A stretch of DNA of 13,876 nt from CAYLOC01 sp964385195 (GCA_964385195.1 CAYLOC010000067.1:1-13876); one strand, 5' to 3'; counted from the first letter of the stretch, positions 1 to 9,656 are shown. Numbers and translations: made by a program. Notes: generated by a model not told the origin, from the letters alone.

Positions 1-2
1 CC

Positions 3-34
3 AAACAAGACCGGCCATGCACCGCAGGCCGGTC
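3..34 (-). terminator. Probable hairpin terminator, minus-strand reading
   Basis: Positions 9-16 and 27-34 are a perfect 8-bp inverted repeat (GACCGGCC / GGCCGGTC). Inside it, 18-20 and 24-26 (TGC/GCA) pair as well, leaving one bulged A and a three-base loop. Read on the minus strand the stem is followed by TTGTTTGG, a short T-rich tail, so it looks like an intrinsic terminator for minus-strand transcription, possibly of the toxin-antitoxin operon about 300 bp upstream. It could equally end a plus-strand gene lying just before the window, because actinobacterial terminators often lack a T tail. Confidence 0.5.
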
Positions 35-335
35 CGCTCCCGGAGACGCTCTTGACCGATCATTGACGACCTCTGGTGTCGCTGGAGGGGGTTCCGCGTA
101 CGGCGACCCCACGGTGCCCGAGTGGCACATGCCGTTGGCGCCGCCGCCGTCACGGCGGCCACCTGGAGCACAATGGGCGCCCTGATCAAAACGGCAGCAA
201 GCCGCGCATTCCATGAGCAGCAGACCGCTCGAACCCAGGAATGCCATACAGACACCGGACGAGGTGCTTTGGAGACGAGGTGCTCTGACGCGTACCGCAA
301 AAGGGATCGGCATACGGAGACCCGAGGTGGGACAG
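35..335. other. Non-coding stretch with small hairpins and a direct repeat
   Basis: I see no convincing gene here. The only open frame of any length (plus strand from 122) runs antisense through the toxin gene and has a low-complexity composition unlike a real protein. The stretch holds a tight hairpin at 143-159 (GCCGCCG, loop TCA, CGGCGGC), a 7-bp inverted repeat GCATTCC/GGAATGC at 206-212 and 238-244, and an 11-bp direct repeat at 258-268 and 274-284. A decayed gene or mobile-element remnant is possible, but nothing recognisable remains. Confidence 0.5.
258..284. repeat. 11-bp direct repeat, 16-bp period
   Basis: GACGAGGTGCT occurs exactly at 258-268 and again at 274-284. It lies in the non-coding stretch downstream of the toxin gene. 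It may be a small duplication or a pair of binding sites; the sequence alone does not tell. Confidence 0.5.
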
Positions 336-638
336 TCAGTCCTCTAGATCGAATGCCTCGTGGAAGGCCCTGGTCAGGTCGAGTTCCTGGGCACCAAGCA
401 GTGCGCCGATGGGGCGCACCAACGCCTCGCGTTCGATGGTCACGATGGAATCCAGGTTGACGGCCGAGTCGTGATCCAGGCCGTTGCCCCGGTCAACACG
501 CACCTCGCTACGCAGGCCTCGAACCGTGCTGGTGATGGGCGCGACGGTAACGAACCGACGTACCGCTCTCACTTCCTCGCGGGTCAGCACGAGCACCGGC
601 CGCGTCTTGTCCATGCGGGCGAGCCAGATCGGATGCAT
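336..638 (-). CDS. mazF: MazF/PemK-family toxin (probable mRNA interferase)
   Basis: The 100-residue protein has the features of the small MazF/PemK endoribonuclease fold: an N-terminal strand (residues 3-8, PIWLAR), the conserved KTRPVLVLT segment at 11-19, the VTVAPITST strand at 30-38, and a GLDHDSAVNLDSIVTI segment at about 53-68 that forms the core of the family. By family knowledge such toxins cleave single-stranded mRNA and are neutralised by the upstream partner. From memory it resembles the mycobacterial MazF3 type (start MRPI, KARPVL, VTVAPIT) more than E. coli MazF; no search was run. The start ATG (636-638) shares one base with the antitoxin stop (TGATG on the minus strand) and has no Shine-Dalgarno sequence, so translation is probably coupled to the antitoxin. 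The frame is intact and the length is normal for the family. Confidence 0.88.
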   Translation of the reverse strand: MHPIWLARMDKTRPVLVLTREEVRAVRRFVTVAPITSTVRGLRSEVRVDRGNGLDHDSAVNLDSIVTIEREALVRPIGALLGAQELDLTRAFHEAFDLED

Positions 639-883
639 CAGTCGAGGTCAGTCCAGGCTCCGACGGCGTTATGGTCCATCCACTTGGCGTATGCATCCGA
701 CTCGAGGTCGGGGTCGGTGCTGGCGGCGTAGATCTGGGCATCCTGTTGGGCGGCGCGGCGCCGCATCTCCCGCTTGATCGCTCGGTTGATTACGTCGGCT
801 CGGCTTCCCTCACCGGCCTTCGTTGCCTGGTCGACGAATGCGGCCAGATCGTCGTCCACTCGGATCGTCATTTGCACGGACAT
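638..883 (-). CDS. Ribbon-helix-helix antitoxin of the MazF-like toxin
   Basis: The 81-residue protein starts with a short strand, residues 4-11 (QMTIRVDD), followed by two helices (about 12-25 and 28-44, SRADVINRAIKREMRRR). This is the layout of a ribbon-helix-helix DNA-binding domain, which binds operators as a dimer. The C-terminal 30 residues are rich in Asp and Trp (ending WMDHN..WTDLD), as expected of a disordered toxin-binding tail. It is the first gene of a two-gene operon with the MazF-like toxin. I chose the ATG at 883 because a -10-like TATGGT ends 6 nt before it, which suggests a leaderless message. An in-frame ATG at codon 5 is the alternative. Pairing a MazF toxin with a ribbon-helix-helix antitoxin rather than an AbrB-type MazE is known in actinobacteria. 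Confidence 0.85.
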   Translation of the reverse strand: MSVQMTIRVDDDLAAFVDQATKAGEGSRADVINRAIKREMRRRAAQQDAQIYAASTDPDLESDAYAKWMDHNAVGAWTDLD

Positions 884-908
884 ACCGCTACCATACCACA
901 GCGGTATG
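881..908. promoter_or_regulatory. Inverted-repeat operator over the antitoxin start codon
   Basis: CATACCGCT at 881-889 and AGCGGTATG at 900-908 are perfect 9-bp inverted arms separated by 10 bp. The element covers the antitoxin start codon (881-883) and the predicted -10 box. This is where a ribbon-helix-helix antitoxin or toxin-antitoxin complex would be expected to bind for autoregulation. The role is inferred from position and symmetry. Confidence 0.65.
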
Positions 909-917
909 AATTGTCAT
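890..917 (-). promoter_or_regulatory. Predicted promoter of the toxin-antitoxin operon
   Basis: On the minus strand ATGACA (917-912; five of six matches to TTGACA) is followed after 16 bp by TATGGT (895-890; four of six matches to TATAAT). Only 6 nt separate the -10 box from the ATG, so the transcript would begin at or next to the start codon. No Shine-Dalgarno sequence is present, in line with leaderless translation. Confidence 0.5.
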
Positions 918-1080
918 GCCGATCGTTGACGTCGCGGACCACCAGTAGGTGAGCGCAGCAGGTGAGCGCTCGCGGGTGGCCGGACCTGCACGGTGGTGTC
1001 CGGGCCGGCCACCCTTGCGCTGATGGGGGTCTCGCCCCTGCGTGGACACCAGCGCCGCTGGTGCGATTGGATACCTCCCC
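909..1080. promoter_or_regulatory. Intergenic region upstream of malQ, with repeat and hairpin
   Basis: This region separates the divergently oriented antitoxin and malQ genes and should contain the operon promoter. I could not find a convincing promoter: TTGACG at 926-931 is a fair -35 box but has no good -10 at normal spacing. A 10-bp direct repeat AGGTGAGCGC occurs at 947-956 and 960-969. A strong hairpin follows, with perfect 10-bp arms at 974-983 (GGGTGGCCGG) and 1005-1014 (CCGGCCACCC). It may be a terminator without T tail, a leader structure or a protein site. Confidence 0.45.
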
Positions 1081-3300
1081 GTGACCTCCCTCAGCCCGGC
1101 GCAGCGTGACCTCGCCGACGTCTACGGCGTGGGCACGGAGTACGTCGACTGGCAGGGCCGTGCGACCACCGTGTCCTCTGAGACCCTGGTCGCGGTGCTC
1201 GCCGCGATGGACGTGGACGCAACCGCCGAGGCCGCCGAAGCCTCCCTGGCATCCGCGCGGCAGCAAGCGGCGGCCCGTCCGCTGCCGGTCTGCACCGTGC
1301 TGCGCCAGTCGCACACGACAAGGCTGACTGCCCGTCTGCGTCACGCCTCCCCGTCCCGAGCATGGGTCACGAGCGAGGACGGCGACGTCCGGCAACTCCG
1401 GCTCGTCGGCACTGAGGTGCCGCCCACCGCCACCACGGAACCGGCTGAGTGCACCCTGTTGATCCCCGACGGCCTGCCGCTGGGCTACCACACGCTGCAC
1501 CTGCGCGACGGCGACCACGAGCACACGGCCCCGTTGATCGTGACCCCGGAGCGGTTACAGCCGGACACCACGCTGGGCCACCGGAGACAGTGGGGCCTGG
1601 GTGTCCAGCTCTACAGCGTTACCTCCCACGCCTCCTGGGGTCTCGGCGACCTCGCCGATCTTGCCGCCCTGGCCACCTGGTCCGCCACCGACCACGGCGC
1701 CGGCTACCTGCTGGTGAACCCACTCCATGCGGCCGCGCCCACTGCGCCGATGGAGCCCTCGCCGTACCTGCCCACCTCGCGGAGGTTCGTGAACCCGATC
1801 TACCTGCGGCCCGAGGACGTGCCGGAGTACGCCGGCCTCTCCCCCGCCGAGCGTTCGGCGGCGCAGGCACAGCGCGACCGGCTCCAGGCAGCGGCCGCCA
1901 CCGCCGCCACCATCGACCGTGACGCCTCCTGGGCCGCCAAGCGGACGGTGCTGGAGCAGATCCACGCGCTCGACCGCACTCCGCAGCGGGACGCGGCCTA
2001 CCGGGTGTTCCTGTCCCGTGAAGGCGCTGGGCTGCGCGACTTCGCGACCTGGTGCGCGATCGCGGAGCAGCACGGGCCGGACTGGACCCGGTGGCCGGCC
2101 GACCTCCGGTCACCTTCGTCAGCGGGAGTGGAACGGTTCCGGGCAGCGCACGGTCACCGGGTGGACTTCCACTGCTGGCTGCAGTGGCTGCTGCACGAGC
2201 AGCTCTCCGATGCCCAGGACCGGGCTACGTCTGCAGGAATGCCGCTGGGGATCATGCAGGACCTTGCGGTCGGCGTACACCCACGTGGGGCGGACGCATG
2301 GGCGCAGCAGGAGGTCTTCGCCGGCGGCGTCACCGTGGGCGCACCACCGGACGCGTTCAACCAGCTCGGCCAGGACTGGAACCAGCCACCGTGGCGACCG
2401 GACCGGCTGGCGGCCGCGGGCTACCAACCGTTCCGGGACCTGGTCGCAGCGTTGTTACGCCACGCGGGGGCGGTCCGGGTCGACCACATCCTCGGGCTGT
2501 TCCGGTTGTGGTGGATCCCCTCCGGGCAGTCCCCCGCTGCGGGCGCCTATGTCTCCTACGACCACGACGCGCTGCTTGGCATCCTCGCCCTGGAGGCCCA
2601 CCGTTCCGGCGCGGTCGTCGTCGGCGAGGATCTGGGCACGGTCGAGCCCACGGTACGCCGGACACTGCGCGACCGCGGGATCCTGGGCACCTCGATCCTG
2701 TGGTTCGAACGGGACGCGGACGGCGCTCCGCAGCCCCCGGAACGATGGCGCCGGGACTGCCTGGCCTCGGTTGCTACCCACGACCTCCCGCCGACGCGAG
2801 GCTACCTGGCCGGCGACCACGTGCGGCTGCGTGATCGGCTCGGCCTGCTGTCGCGCCCGGTCGAGCAGGAGGCAGCTGCCGACGCGGCCGGACGGGCGGC
2901 ATGGCTGGCGGCGCTGGACGACCTGGGCCTGCTCGCGCCCGANNNNNNNNNNNNNNNNNNNNNNNNNNNNNNNNNNNNNNNNNNNNNNNNNNNNNNNNNN
3001 NNNNNNNNNNNNNNNNNNNNNNNNNNNNNNNNNNNNNNNNNNACTGCGGAGGAGACCGTGCACGCCCTCTACCGCTACCTCACCCGCACTCCCGCACTGC
3101 TGGTCAACGTGCTGCTCGTCGACGCGGTCGGGGACCGGCGTACCCAGAACCAGCCGGGAACCAGCGACGCCTACCCCAACTGGCGGGTCCCGCTGTGCGA
3201 CGCCGACGGACGACGGATGTACGTCGAAGACGTGCGCGTCTCGTCCACGGCGGCGGCACTGCTCGACATCGTGCGGCGGGGCCTCCATCCCACCACGTAA
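1081..3300 (+). CDS. malQ: 4-alpha-glucanotransferase (amylomaltase, GH77)
   Basis: This cytoplasmic enzyme moves alpha-1,4-glucan segments between malto-oligosaccharides and so adjusts chain lengths. The GH77 signature and catalytic triad are visible: nucleophile D468 (VRVDHILGLFRLWWIP), acid/base E516 (VVVGEDLGT) and D568 (ATHDLPPT). The C-terminus has GDRRTQNQPGTSDAYPNWRVPL. A long N-terminal domain precedes the catalytic barrel, which begins near WGLGVQLYS, as in actinobacterial MalQ. I chose GTG 1081 because the protein then aligns from residue 1 with the mycobacterial MalQ N-terminus as I recall it (MTELAPS...IATEY against VTSLSPA...VGTEY). An in-frame GTG at 1042 would add 13 residues, preceded by a distant GGGGG. 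The length is 739 codons including 100 unknown bases (2943-3042), which sit in a linker shortly before the conserved C-terminal segment. It is the first gene of the operon, 53 bp before glgX. Confidence 0.93.
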   Translation: MTSLSPAQRDLADVYGVGTEYVDWQGRATTVSSETLVAVLAAMDVDATAEAAEASLASARQQAAARPLPVCTVLRQSHTTRLTARLRHASPSRAWVTSEDGDVRQLRLVGTEVPPTATTEPAECTLLIPDGLPLGYHTLHLRDGDHEHTAPLIVTPERLQPDTTLGHRRQWGLGVQLYSVTSHASWGLGDLADLAALATWSATDHGAGYLLVNPLHAAAPTAPMEPSPYLPTSRRFVNPIYLRPEDVPEYAGLSPAERSAAQAQRDRLQAAAATAATIDRDASWAAKRTVLEQIHALDRTPQRDAAYRVFLSREGAGLRDFATWCAIAEQHGPDWTRWPADLRSPSSAGVERFRAAHGHRVDFHCWLQWLLHEQLSDAQDRATSAGMPLGIMQDLAVGVHPRGADAWAQQEVFAGGVTVGAPPDAFNQLGQDWNQPPWRPDRLAAAGYQPFRDLVAALLRHAGAVRVDHILGLFRLWWIPSGQSPAAGAYVSYDHDALLGILALEAHRSGAVVVGEDLGTVEPTVRRTLRDRGILGTSILWFERDADGAPQPPERWRRDCLASVATHDLPPTRGYLAGDHVRLRDRLGLLSRPVEQEAAADAAGRAAWLAALDDLGLLAPXXXXXXXXXXXXXXXXXXXXXXXXXXXXXXXXXXTAEETVHALYRYLTRTPALLVNVLLVDAVGDRRTQNQPGTSDAYPNWRVPLCDADGRRMYVEDVRVSSTAAALLDIVRRGLHPTT
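2943..3042. other. Run of exactly 100 N inside malQ
   Basis: One hundred undetermined bases follow codon 620 of malQ. Counted as 100 bases, the frame is kept (two known bases plus 100 N make 34 codons), and the flanks LGLLAP and TAEETVHALYRYLTRTP match the family on both sides. As I recall it, mycobacterial MalQ has only a few residues between the corresponding segments, so the true missing length may be shorter than 100. Confidence 0.95.
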
Positions 3301-3303
3301 TCT

Positions 3304-3330
3304 GGGGCAGCAAGCCCCGGGTCCCGGGGC
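3304..3330 (+). promoter_or_regulatory. Two mutually exclusive hairpins between malQ and glgX
   Basis: GCCCCGGG at 3314-3321 and CCCGGGGC at 3323-3330 form a very strong stem (7 bp with a 3-nt loop in practice). The left arm can instead pair with GGGGC at 3304-3308, using 3314-3318. There is no T tract. The structure lies after the malQ stop and ends 13 nt before the glgX Shine-Dalgarno, so it may act as a partial terminator or an mRNA processing or stability element that changes glgX-treYZ levels relative to malQ. This is an inference from the sequence. Confidence 0.45.
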
Positions 3331-3353
3331 GTCAACGGAGGCGGAGGAGCGCA

Positions 3354-5457
<2,104 letters not shown>

Positions 5458-5465
<8 letters not shown>

Positions 5466-7857
5466 GCGTGCGACACCGCTGTCGACGTACCGGCTGCAAC
5501 TGACCGGTGACTTCGGCTTCGACGCCGCCGCCGACGTCGTCCCGTACCTCGCCCGGCTGGGGGTGACCCACCTCTACCTCTCCCCTGTGCTGCAGGCGAC
5601 GCCGGGTTCGACGCATGGGTACGACGTGGTGGACCACACCCGCATCTCGGCCGACCTCGGCGGTGCAGGCGGGCTCGAGCGGCTTGCTGCCCTGGCGCAC
5701 CGACACGGGCTGGGCGTGGTGGCCGACGTCGTGCCGAACCACATGGCGATCCCTGCTCCGGAGTACCTCAACCGGCCGTTGTGGGAGACCCTGCGGCTGG
5801 GCCGGGACTCACCGACCGCGCACTGGTTCGACGTCGACTGGGCAGCCTGCGACGGCCGTCTCGGGCTGCCTGTCCTGGGTGAGACGGCGGCGGACGCAGC
5901 CGCTGCCGGTGACCTGCACGTCGACACCTACGACGGGGCGCCGGTGCTGCGCTACCACGACCACGTGTTCCCGGTGGCGCCCGGCACCGCCGGTGGTGAG
6001 GTCCTGGACGTCCTCGCGCGTCAGCACTACGTGCTGGCGCACTGGCAGGACAGCCCGGAGGTGCTCAACTACCGCCGGTTCTTCGACGTCGACACGCTGA
6101 TCGCGGTGCGGGTCGAGGAGGAGGACGTGTTCGACGCCACCCATGCCGTGCTGCTGGACCTGCACCGGCGCGGCGTCATCGACGCGTTCCGCATCGACCA
6201 CCCGGACGGACTTGCGGATCCGCAGGGTTACCTCGACCTGCTGCGGGCACGCACCGGCGGCGCCTGGGTGGTGGTGGAGAAGATCCTGGCGCCGGAGGAG
6301 GAGCTCCCCCCGTCGTGGGTGTGCGCCGGGACCACCGGGTACGACGCGTTGGCGGCGGTGCAGACAGCGCTGGCGCCGGCGACCGCCGAGGACCTGGCTC
6401 GCCGGTGGCAAGAAGCCGGTGGTGTGGCGTCGTTCGCCGCGGTGGAGACGGCCGCGAAACGGCAGGTGGTGGAGGAGATCCTGCGACCCGAGGTACGCCG
6501 ACTGGTGCGCTCCGCGGTGGCCGCTGCGGCGGATCGTGGGCTCTCGTTGGACACCGACGCAGCCGGGGCCGCCCTCGCCACGCTCCTGACGCATATCGAC
6601 GTGTACCGCATCTACCTGCGGCCGGGAACCCCGGTGACCACCGAGTCACGGGCCGCGCTCCGGCGGCTGGTGCAACGGGCGAAAGCCGACGCGCCGCAGT
6701 GGGTCGGGCCGATCGACGTACTCGGCGACCTGCTGGCCGACACCGCGGCCGCGAGTGTCGCCGGGCGGGACCTCGTGGTCCGGTTCCAGCAGGTCTGTGG
6801 CGCGGTGATGGCGAAGGCCGTGGAGGACACGGCGCTGTACCGCTGGCACCGGCTGGTCGCGCTGAACGAGGTCGGCAGCGACCCCACGAGCCTCGACCGT
6901 GCTGCCGCCTGGTCGTTGCACCACTGGGCGGCACGACGGCAGGCGACCCATCCGGCGGCCATGACCACGCTGTCCACGCACGACACGAAACGGGGCGAGG
7001 ACACCCGCGCCCGGCTGCTGGCCGCGGCGGACCACCTGCCGGAGTGGGACACGGCCTGGGCAGCAGTGCGTGCCGTAGCGGCGGAACACGGTGTCGACGA
7101 GCCGACGGCGTACCTGGCGCTGCAGACGCTGCTGGGCACCTGGCCGATCAGCGCCGACCGACTGACCGGCTACCTGCACAAGGCGGCCCGGGAAGCCAAA
7201 CAACACACATCCTGGCAGCGCCCGGACGAGCGGTACGAGCAGGCACTCGCCGGGTTCTCGACCCGTTGCCTGGAGGGTCGGGCGGCCGACGCGGTCGCCG
7301 CCGCAGTCCGCGGGTCCGAGGACTCTGCCCGCGCGGTGATCCTTGGCGCGAAGCTGCTCCAGCTCACGCTGCCCGGGGTCGCCGATGTCTACCAGGGCTC
7401 CGAGATGGAGTCCACCACCCTGGTCGACCCGGACAACCGACGCCCGGTCGACTTCCGGCACCGCGCCGACACTCTCGAAGTGCTCGACGCCGAGGGCCTG
7501 GCGACGGATGCTTCGCTGGACGCGGAGAAGCTCTGGGTCGTCAGTCGGGCGCTGCGGGTGCGGCGGGACCACTCCGACGCGTTCGGCCCGGACGGTGCCT
7601 ACGAGCCGTTGGAGACGACGTCACCGCACCTGCTGGGTTTCGTCCGCGGCGGTCGGGTCGCCACGGTCGTGACCCGGTGGCCGTCGGGAGTGGCGGCGGA
7701 CGGGTGGGGCGACGTGCGTGTGCCGCTGCCGCCGGGAACCTGGGCCGACGTCCTCACCGGACGTCGGCACCGTTGCGGCGATGACGGTCCCCGCGCCGCC
7801 GACGTACTGCCGGACCTGCCGGTGGCGCTGCTGGTGCGGGAGGAGGGGCCGGCATGA
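5458..7857 (+). CDS. treY: Malto-oligosyltrehalose synthase (GH13_26)
   Basis: TreY converts the reducing-end alpha-1,4 bond of a malto-oligosaccharide into an alpha,alpha-1,1 bond, giving malto-oligosyl trehalose, the first step of the TreY-TreZ trehalose route. The 799-residue protein opens with the family signature (LSTYRLQLTGDFGFDAA, then YLSPVLQATPGSTHGYDVVDH). The catalytic regions are DVVPNH at 90-95, FRIDHPDGL with nucleophile D247, VVEKIL with acid/base E274, and STHDTKR with H508 and D509. Near the C-terminus are PGVADVYQGSE and DPDNRRPVDF, which bind the short-chain product in this family. The ATG at 5458 lies inside the end of glgX (8-nt overlap, ATGAGTGA) with no Shine-Dalgarno, so it probably depends on reinitiation after glgX. 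It overlaps treZ by 4 nt. The length is slightly longer than, but close to, the usual one. Confidence 0.96.
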
Positions 7858-9608
7858 GGTTCGAGGTGTGGGCGCCGTACGCCGAGTCCGGCGTGGACCT
7901 GGTCATGCACGACCGGCGGTACCCGATGCGTCGCGGCGACTCCGGCTGGTGGCACGTTGACCAGCCGGCGGAGGACGGGGATCGGTACTGGTTCTCCCTC
8001 GACGGCGGCGAACCGCTGCCCGACCCTCGCGCACGGGCTCTTCCGGACGGCCCGGACGGACCGGCACAGGTCGTCGTACTGCCCGACCCCGACGAGGCGA
8101 CGGCCCGGTGGCGCGGCTCCTACCTGCCGGGGTCGGTGCTGTATGAGATGCACGTGGGGACGTTCACCGATGAGGGCACCCTGGACGCCGCGACCCGGCG
8201 CCTGGACCACCTGGTCGACCTCGGGATCGACATGGTCGAGCTGATGCCGCTGGCGACGTTCCCCGGCCAGCACGGGTGGGGCTATGACGGGGTGGGGCTG
8301 TACGCCGTCCACGATGCCTACGGCGGACCCGCGGCGCTGCGACGCTTCGTCGACGCCTGCCACGCCCGTGGCCTGGGTGTTCTGGTGGATGTGGTCTACA
8401 ACCATCTCGGGCCCAGCGGCAACCACCTCCAGGAGTTCGGCCCGTACTTCACGCGGCGGTACGAGACCCCGTGGGGGGAGGCGCTGAACCTGGACGGTCC
8501 GGGCAGCGACGCGGTCCGCCGGTTCATCATCGACAACGCGCTGCTGTGGCTGCGGGACTACGGCGTCGACGGGCTACGGCTGGATGCCGTGCATGCGTTG
8601 TTCGACGAGCGGGCGGTCACGCTGCTGGAGGAGCTCGCCGCGGAGATCATCGCGTGGTCGGTCCGGCTCGGACGGCGGCTCTGGCTGGTGGCGGAGTCCG
8701 ACCGTAACGACCCGCTGACGGTGACCCCGCGGGAGGCCGGCGGGCTCGGCCTGGACGCGCAGTGGGCCGACGACGTCCATCACGCGCTGCACGTGCTGCT
8801 GACCGGCGAGACGCACGGCTACTACGCGGACTTCGGCGAGCCGGGCGCGCTGCGCAAGGTGCTGGAGGGCGTGTTCTTGCATGACGGCACTTACTCGACG
8901 TTCCGGGAGCGCACGCACGGGCGGCCGGTGGACCGGGCGAAGACGCCGGGATCGCGGTTCGTGGTGTCGCTGCAGAACCACGACCAGGTCGGGAACCGGG
9001 CGCAGGGGGACCGGCTGTCCGCGCACCTCTCCCCCGGTCGGCTCGCCTGCGGCGCGGCGCTGCTGTTGACCGGCGCGGGGACGCCGATGCTGTTCATGGG
9101 TGAGGAATGGGGTGCGTCGACCCCGTGGCAGTACTTCACCGACCACACCGAGCCGCAGGTGGCCGATGCGGTACGGCGGGGCCGGCGCGAGGAGTTCGCC
9201 GCACACGGCTGGGACCGGGGTCGGGTCCCCGACCCGCAGTCGCCGGGCACGGTCGAACGCTCCCGGCTGGACTGGTCCGAGCGCGACCGCGACCCGCACC
9301 ACCGGCTGCTGGAGTGGTACCGGGCGCTGCTGCGGTTGCGCCGGGTGCACCACGGACTGCGTGACCCGCGGCTGGACCGGTTACGGGTCGAGCACGACGC
9401 GGCGGCCGGAGTGGTCGTCGTACACCGGGGACGACATCGGGTCGTGGCCAACCTCGGCGACGAGCCGCAGGTAGCCCCGCTCGGTGCCGGGTCCTGGGAG
9501 GTGCTGCTGGCCTGGGACCCCCGCCGTACCGTGGTCGAGCGGGAGCAGGTGCGCCTTCCGGCGGAGTCCGCCGCCATCCTCACGCAACGTCCTGCACCCC
9601 GCGCGTAA
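7854..9608 (+). CDS. treZ: Malto-oligosyltrehalose trehalohydrolase (GH13_10)
   Basis: TreZ cleaves the alpha-1,4 bond next to the trehalose end of malto-oligosyl trehalose and releases free trehalose, completing the pathway begun by TreY. The 584-residue protein has a short N-terminal beta-sandwich (to about residue 90, FEVWAPYAESV-like start and PDPRARALPDG). The barrel begins at LYEMHVGTFT. The conserved regions are DVVYNHLGPSGN at 179-190, GLRLDAVHA with nucleophile D244, VAESDRNDP with acid/base E281, and LQNHDQVGNRA with D377. The family segment FMGEEWGASTPWQYFTDH follows. The start ATG overlaps the treY stop (ATGA) and has a strong AGGAGG at 7841-7846, 7 nt upstream, so it can be translated well on its own. 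It is the last gene of the operon. Its stop codon lies within the loop of the terminator hairpin at 9583-9634. Confidence 0.96.
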   Translation: MRFEVWAPYAESGVDLVMHDRRYPMRRGDSGWWHVDQPAEDGDRYWFSLDGGEPLPDPRARALPDGPDGPAQVVVLPDPDEATARWRGSYLPGSVLYEMHVGTFTDEGTLDAATRRLDHLVDLGIDMVELMPLATFPGQHGWGYDGVGLYAVHDAYGGPAALRRFVDACHARGLGVLVDVVYNHLGPSGNHLQEFGPYFTRRYETPWGEALNLDGPGSDAVRRFIIDNALLWLRDYGVDGLRLDAVHALFDERAVTLLEELAAEIIAWSVRLGRRLWLVAESDRNDPLTVTPREAGGLGLDAQWADDVHHALHVLLTGETHGYYADFGEPGALRKVLEGVFLHDGTYSTFRERTHGRPVDRAKTPGSRFVVSLQNHDQVGNRAQGDRLSAHLSPGRLACGAALLLTGAGTPMLFMGEEWGASTPWQYFTDHTEPQVADAVRRGRREEFAAHGWDRGRVPDPQSPGTVERSRLDWSERDRDPHHRLLEWYRALLRLRRVHHGLRDPRLDRLRVEHDAAAGVVVVHRGRHRVVANLGDEPQVAPLGAGSWEVLLAWDPRRTVVEREQVRLPAESAAILTQRPAPRA

Positions 9609-9634
9609 CCGCGCGCACGGTGCAGGACGTTGCG
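9583..9634. terminator. Long bidirectional hairpin between treZ and the yihY-family gene
   Basis: CGCAACGTCCTGCACC (9583-9598) and GGTGCAGGACGTTGCG (9619-9634) are perfect 16-bp inverted arms. Inside them CGCGCG at 9600-9605 and 9610-9615 pair as well, leaving the loop TAAC (9606-9609), which contains the treZ stop codon TAA. No T tract follows on either strand, so it would be an actinobacterial-type hairpin terminator. It lies between the ends of two convergent genes and is symmetric, so it probably stops transcription from both sides. It overlaps the last codons of treZ. Confidence 0.8.
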
Positions 9635-9656
9635 AGGGTGTCGCCGGTGGCGCGGG

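Noticed and set aside
221..240. tRNA T-arm-like GGTTCGAGC on the minus strand
   Set aside because: The conserved closing C of the T loop is missing and no acceptor, D or anticodon arm can be built around it, so there is no tRNA or tRNA attachment site.
122..460. Plus-strand open frame of 112 codons
   Set aside because: It runs antisense into the toxin gene, has no family resemblance and has a composition like a shadow frame of high-GC DNA.
926..951. TTGACG as a -35 box of a malQ promoter
   Set aside because: The only nearby -10-like hexamer (TAGGTG, 946) is at 14-bp spacing and matches poorly.
1042..1080. GTG at 1042 as the start of malQ
   Set aside because: The frame is open, but the extra 13 residues fall outside the family N-terminus; GTG 1081 fits it residue for residue. 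It remains possible.
2901..3353. Upstream extension of the glgX frame
   Set aside because: It overlaps the end of malQ in another frame and passes through the N run; the Shine-Dalgarno and family N-terminus both point to the ATG at 3354.
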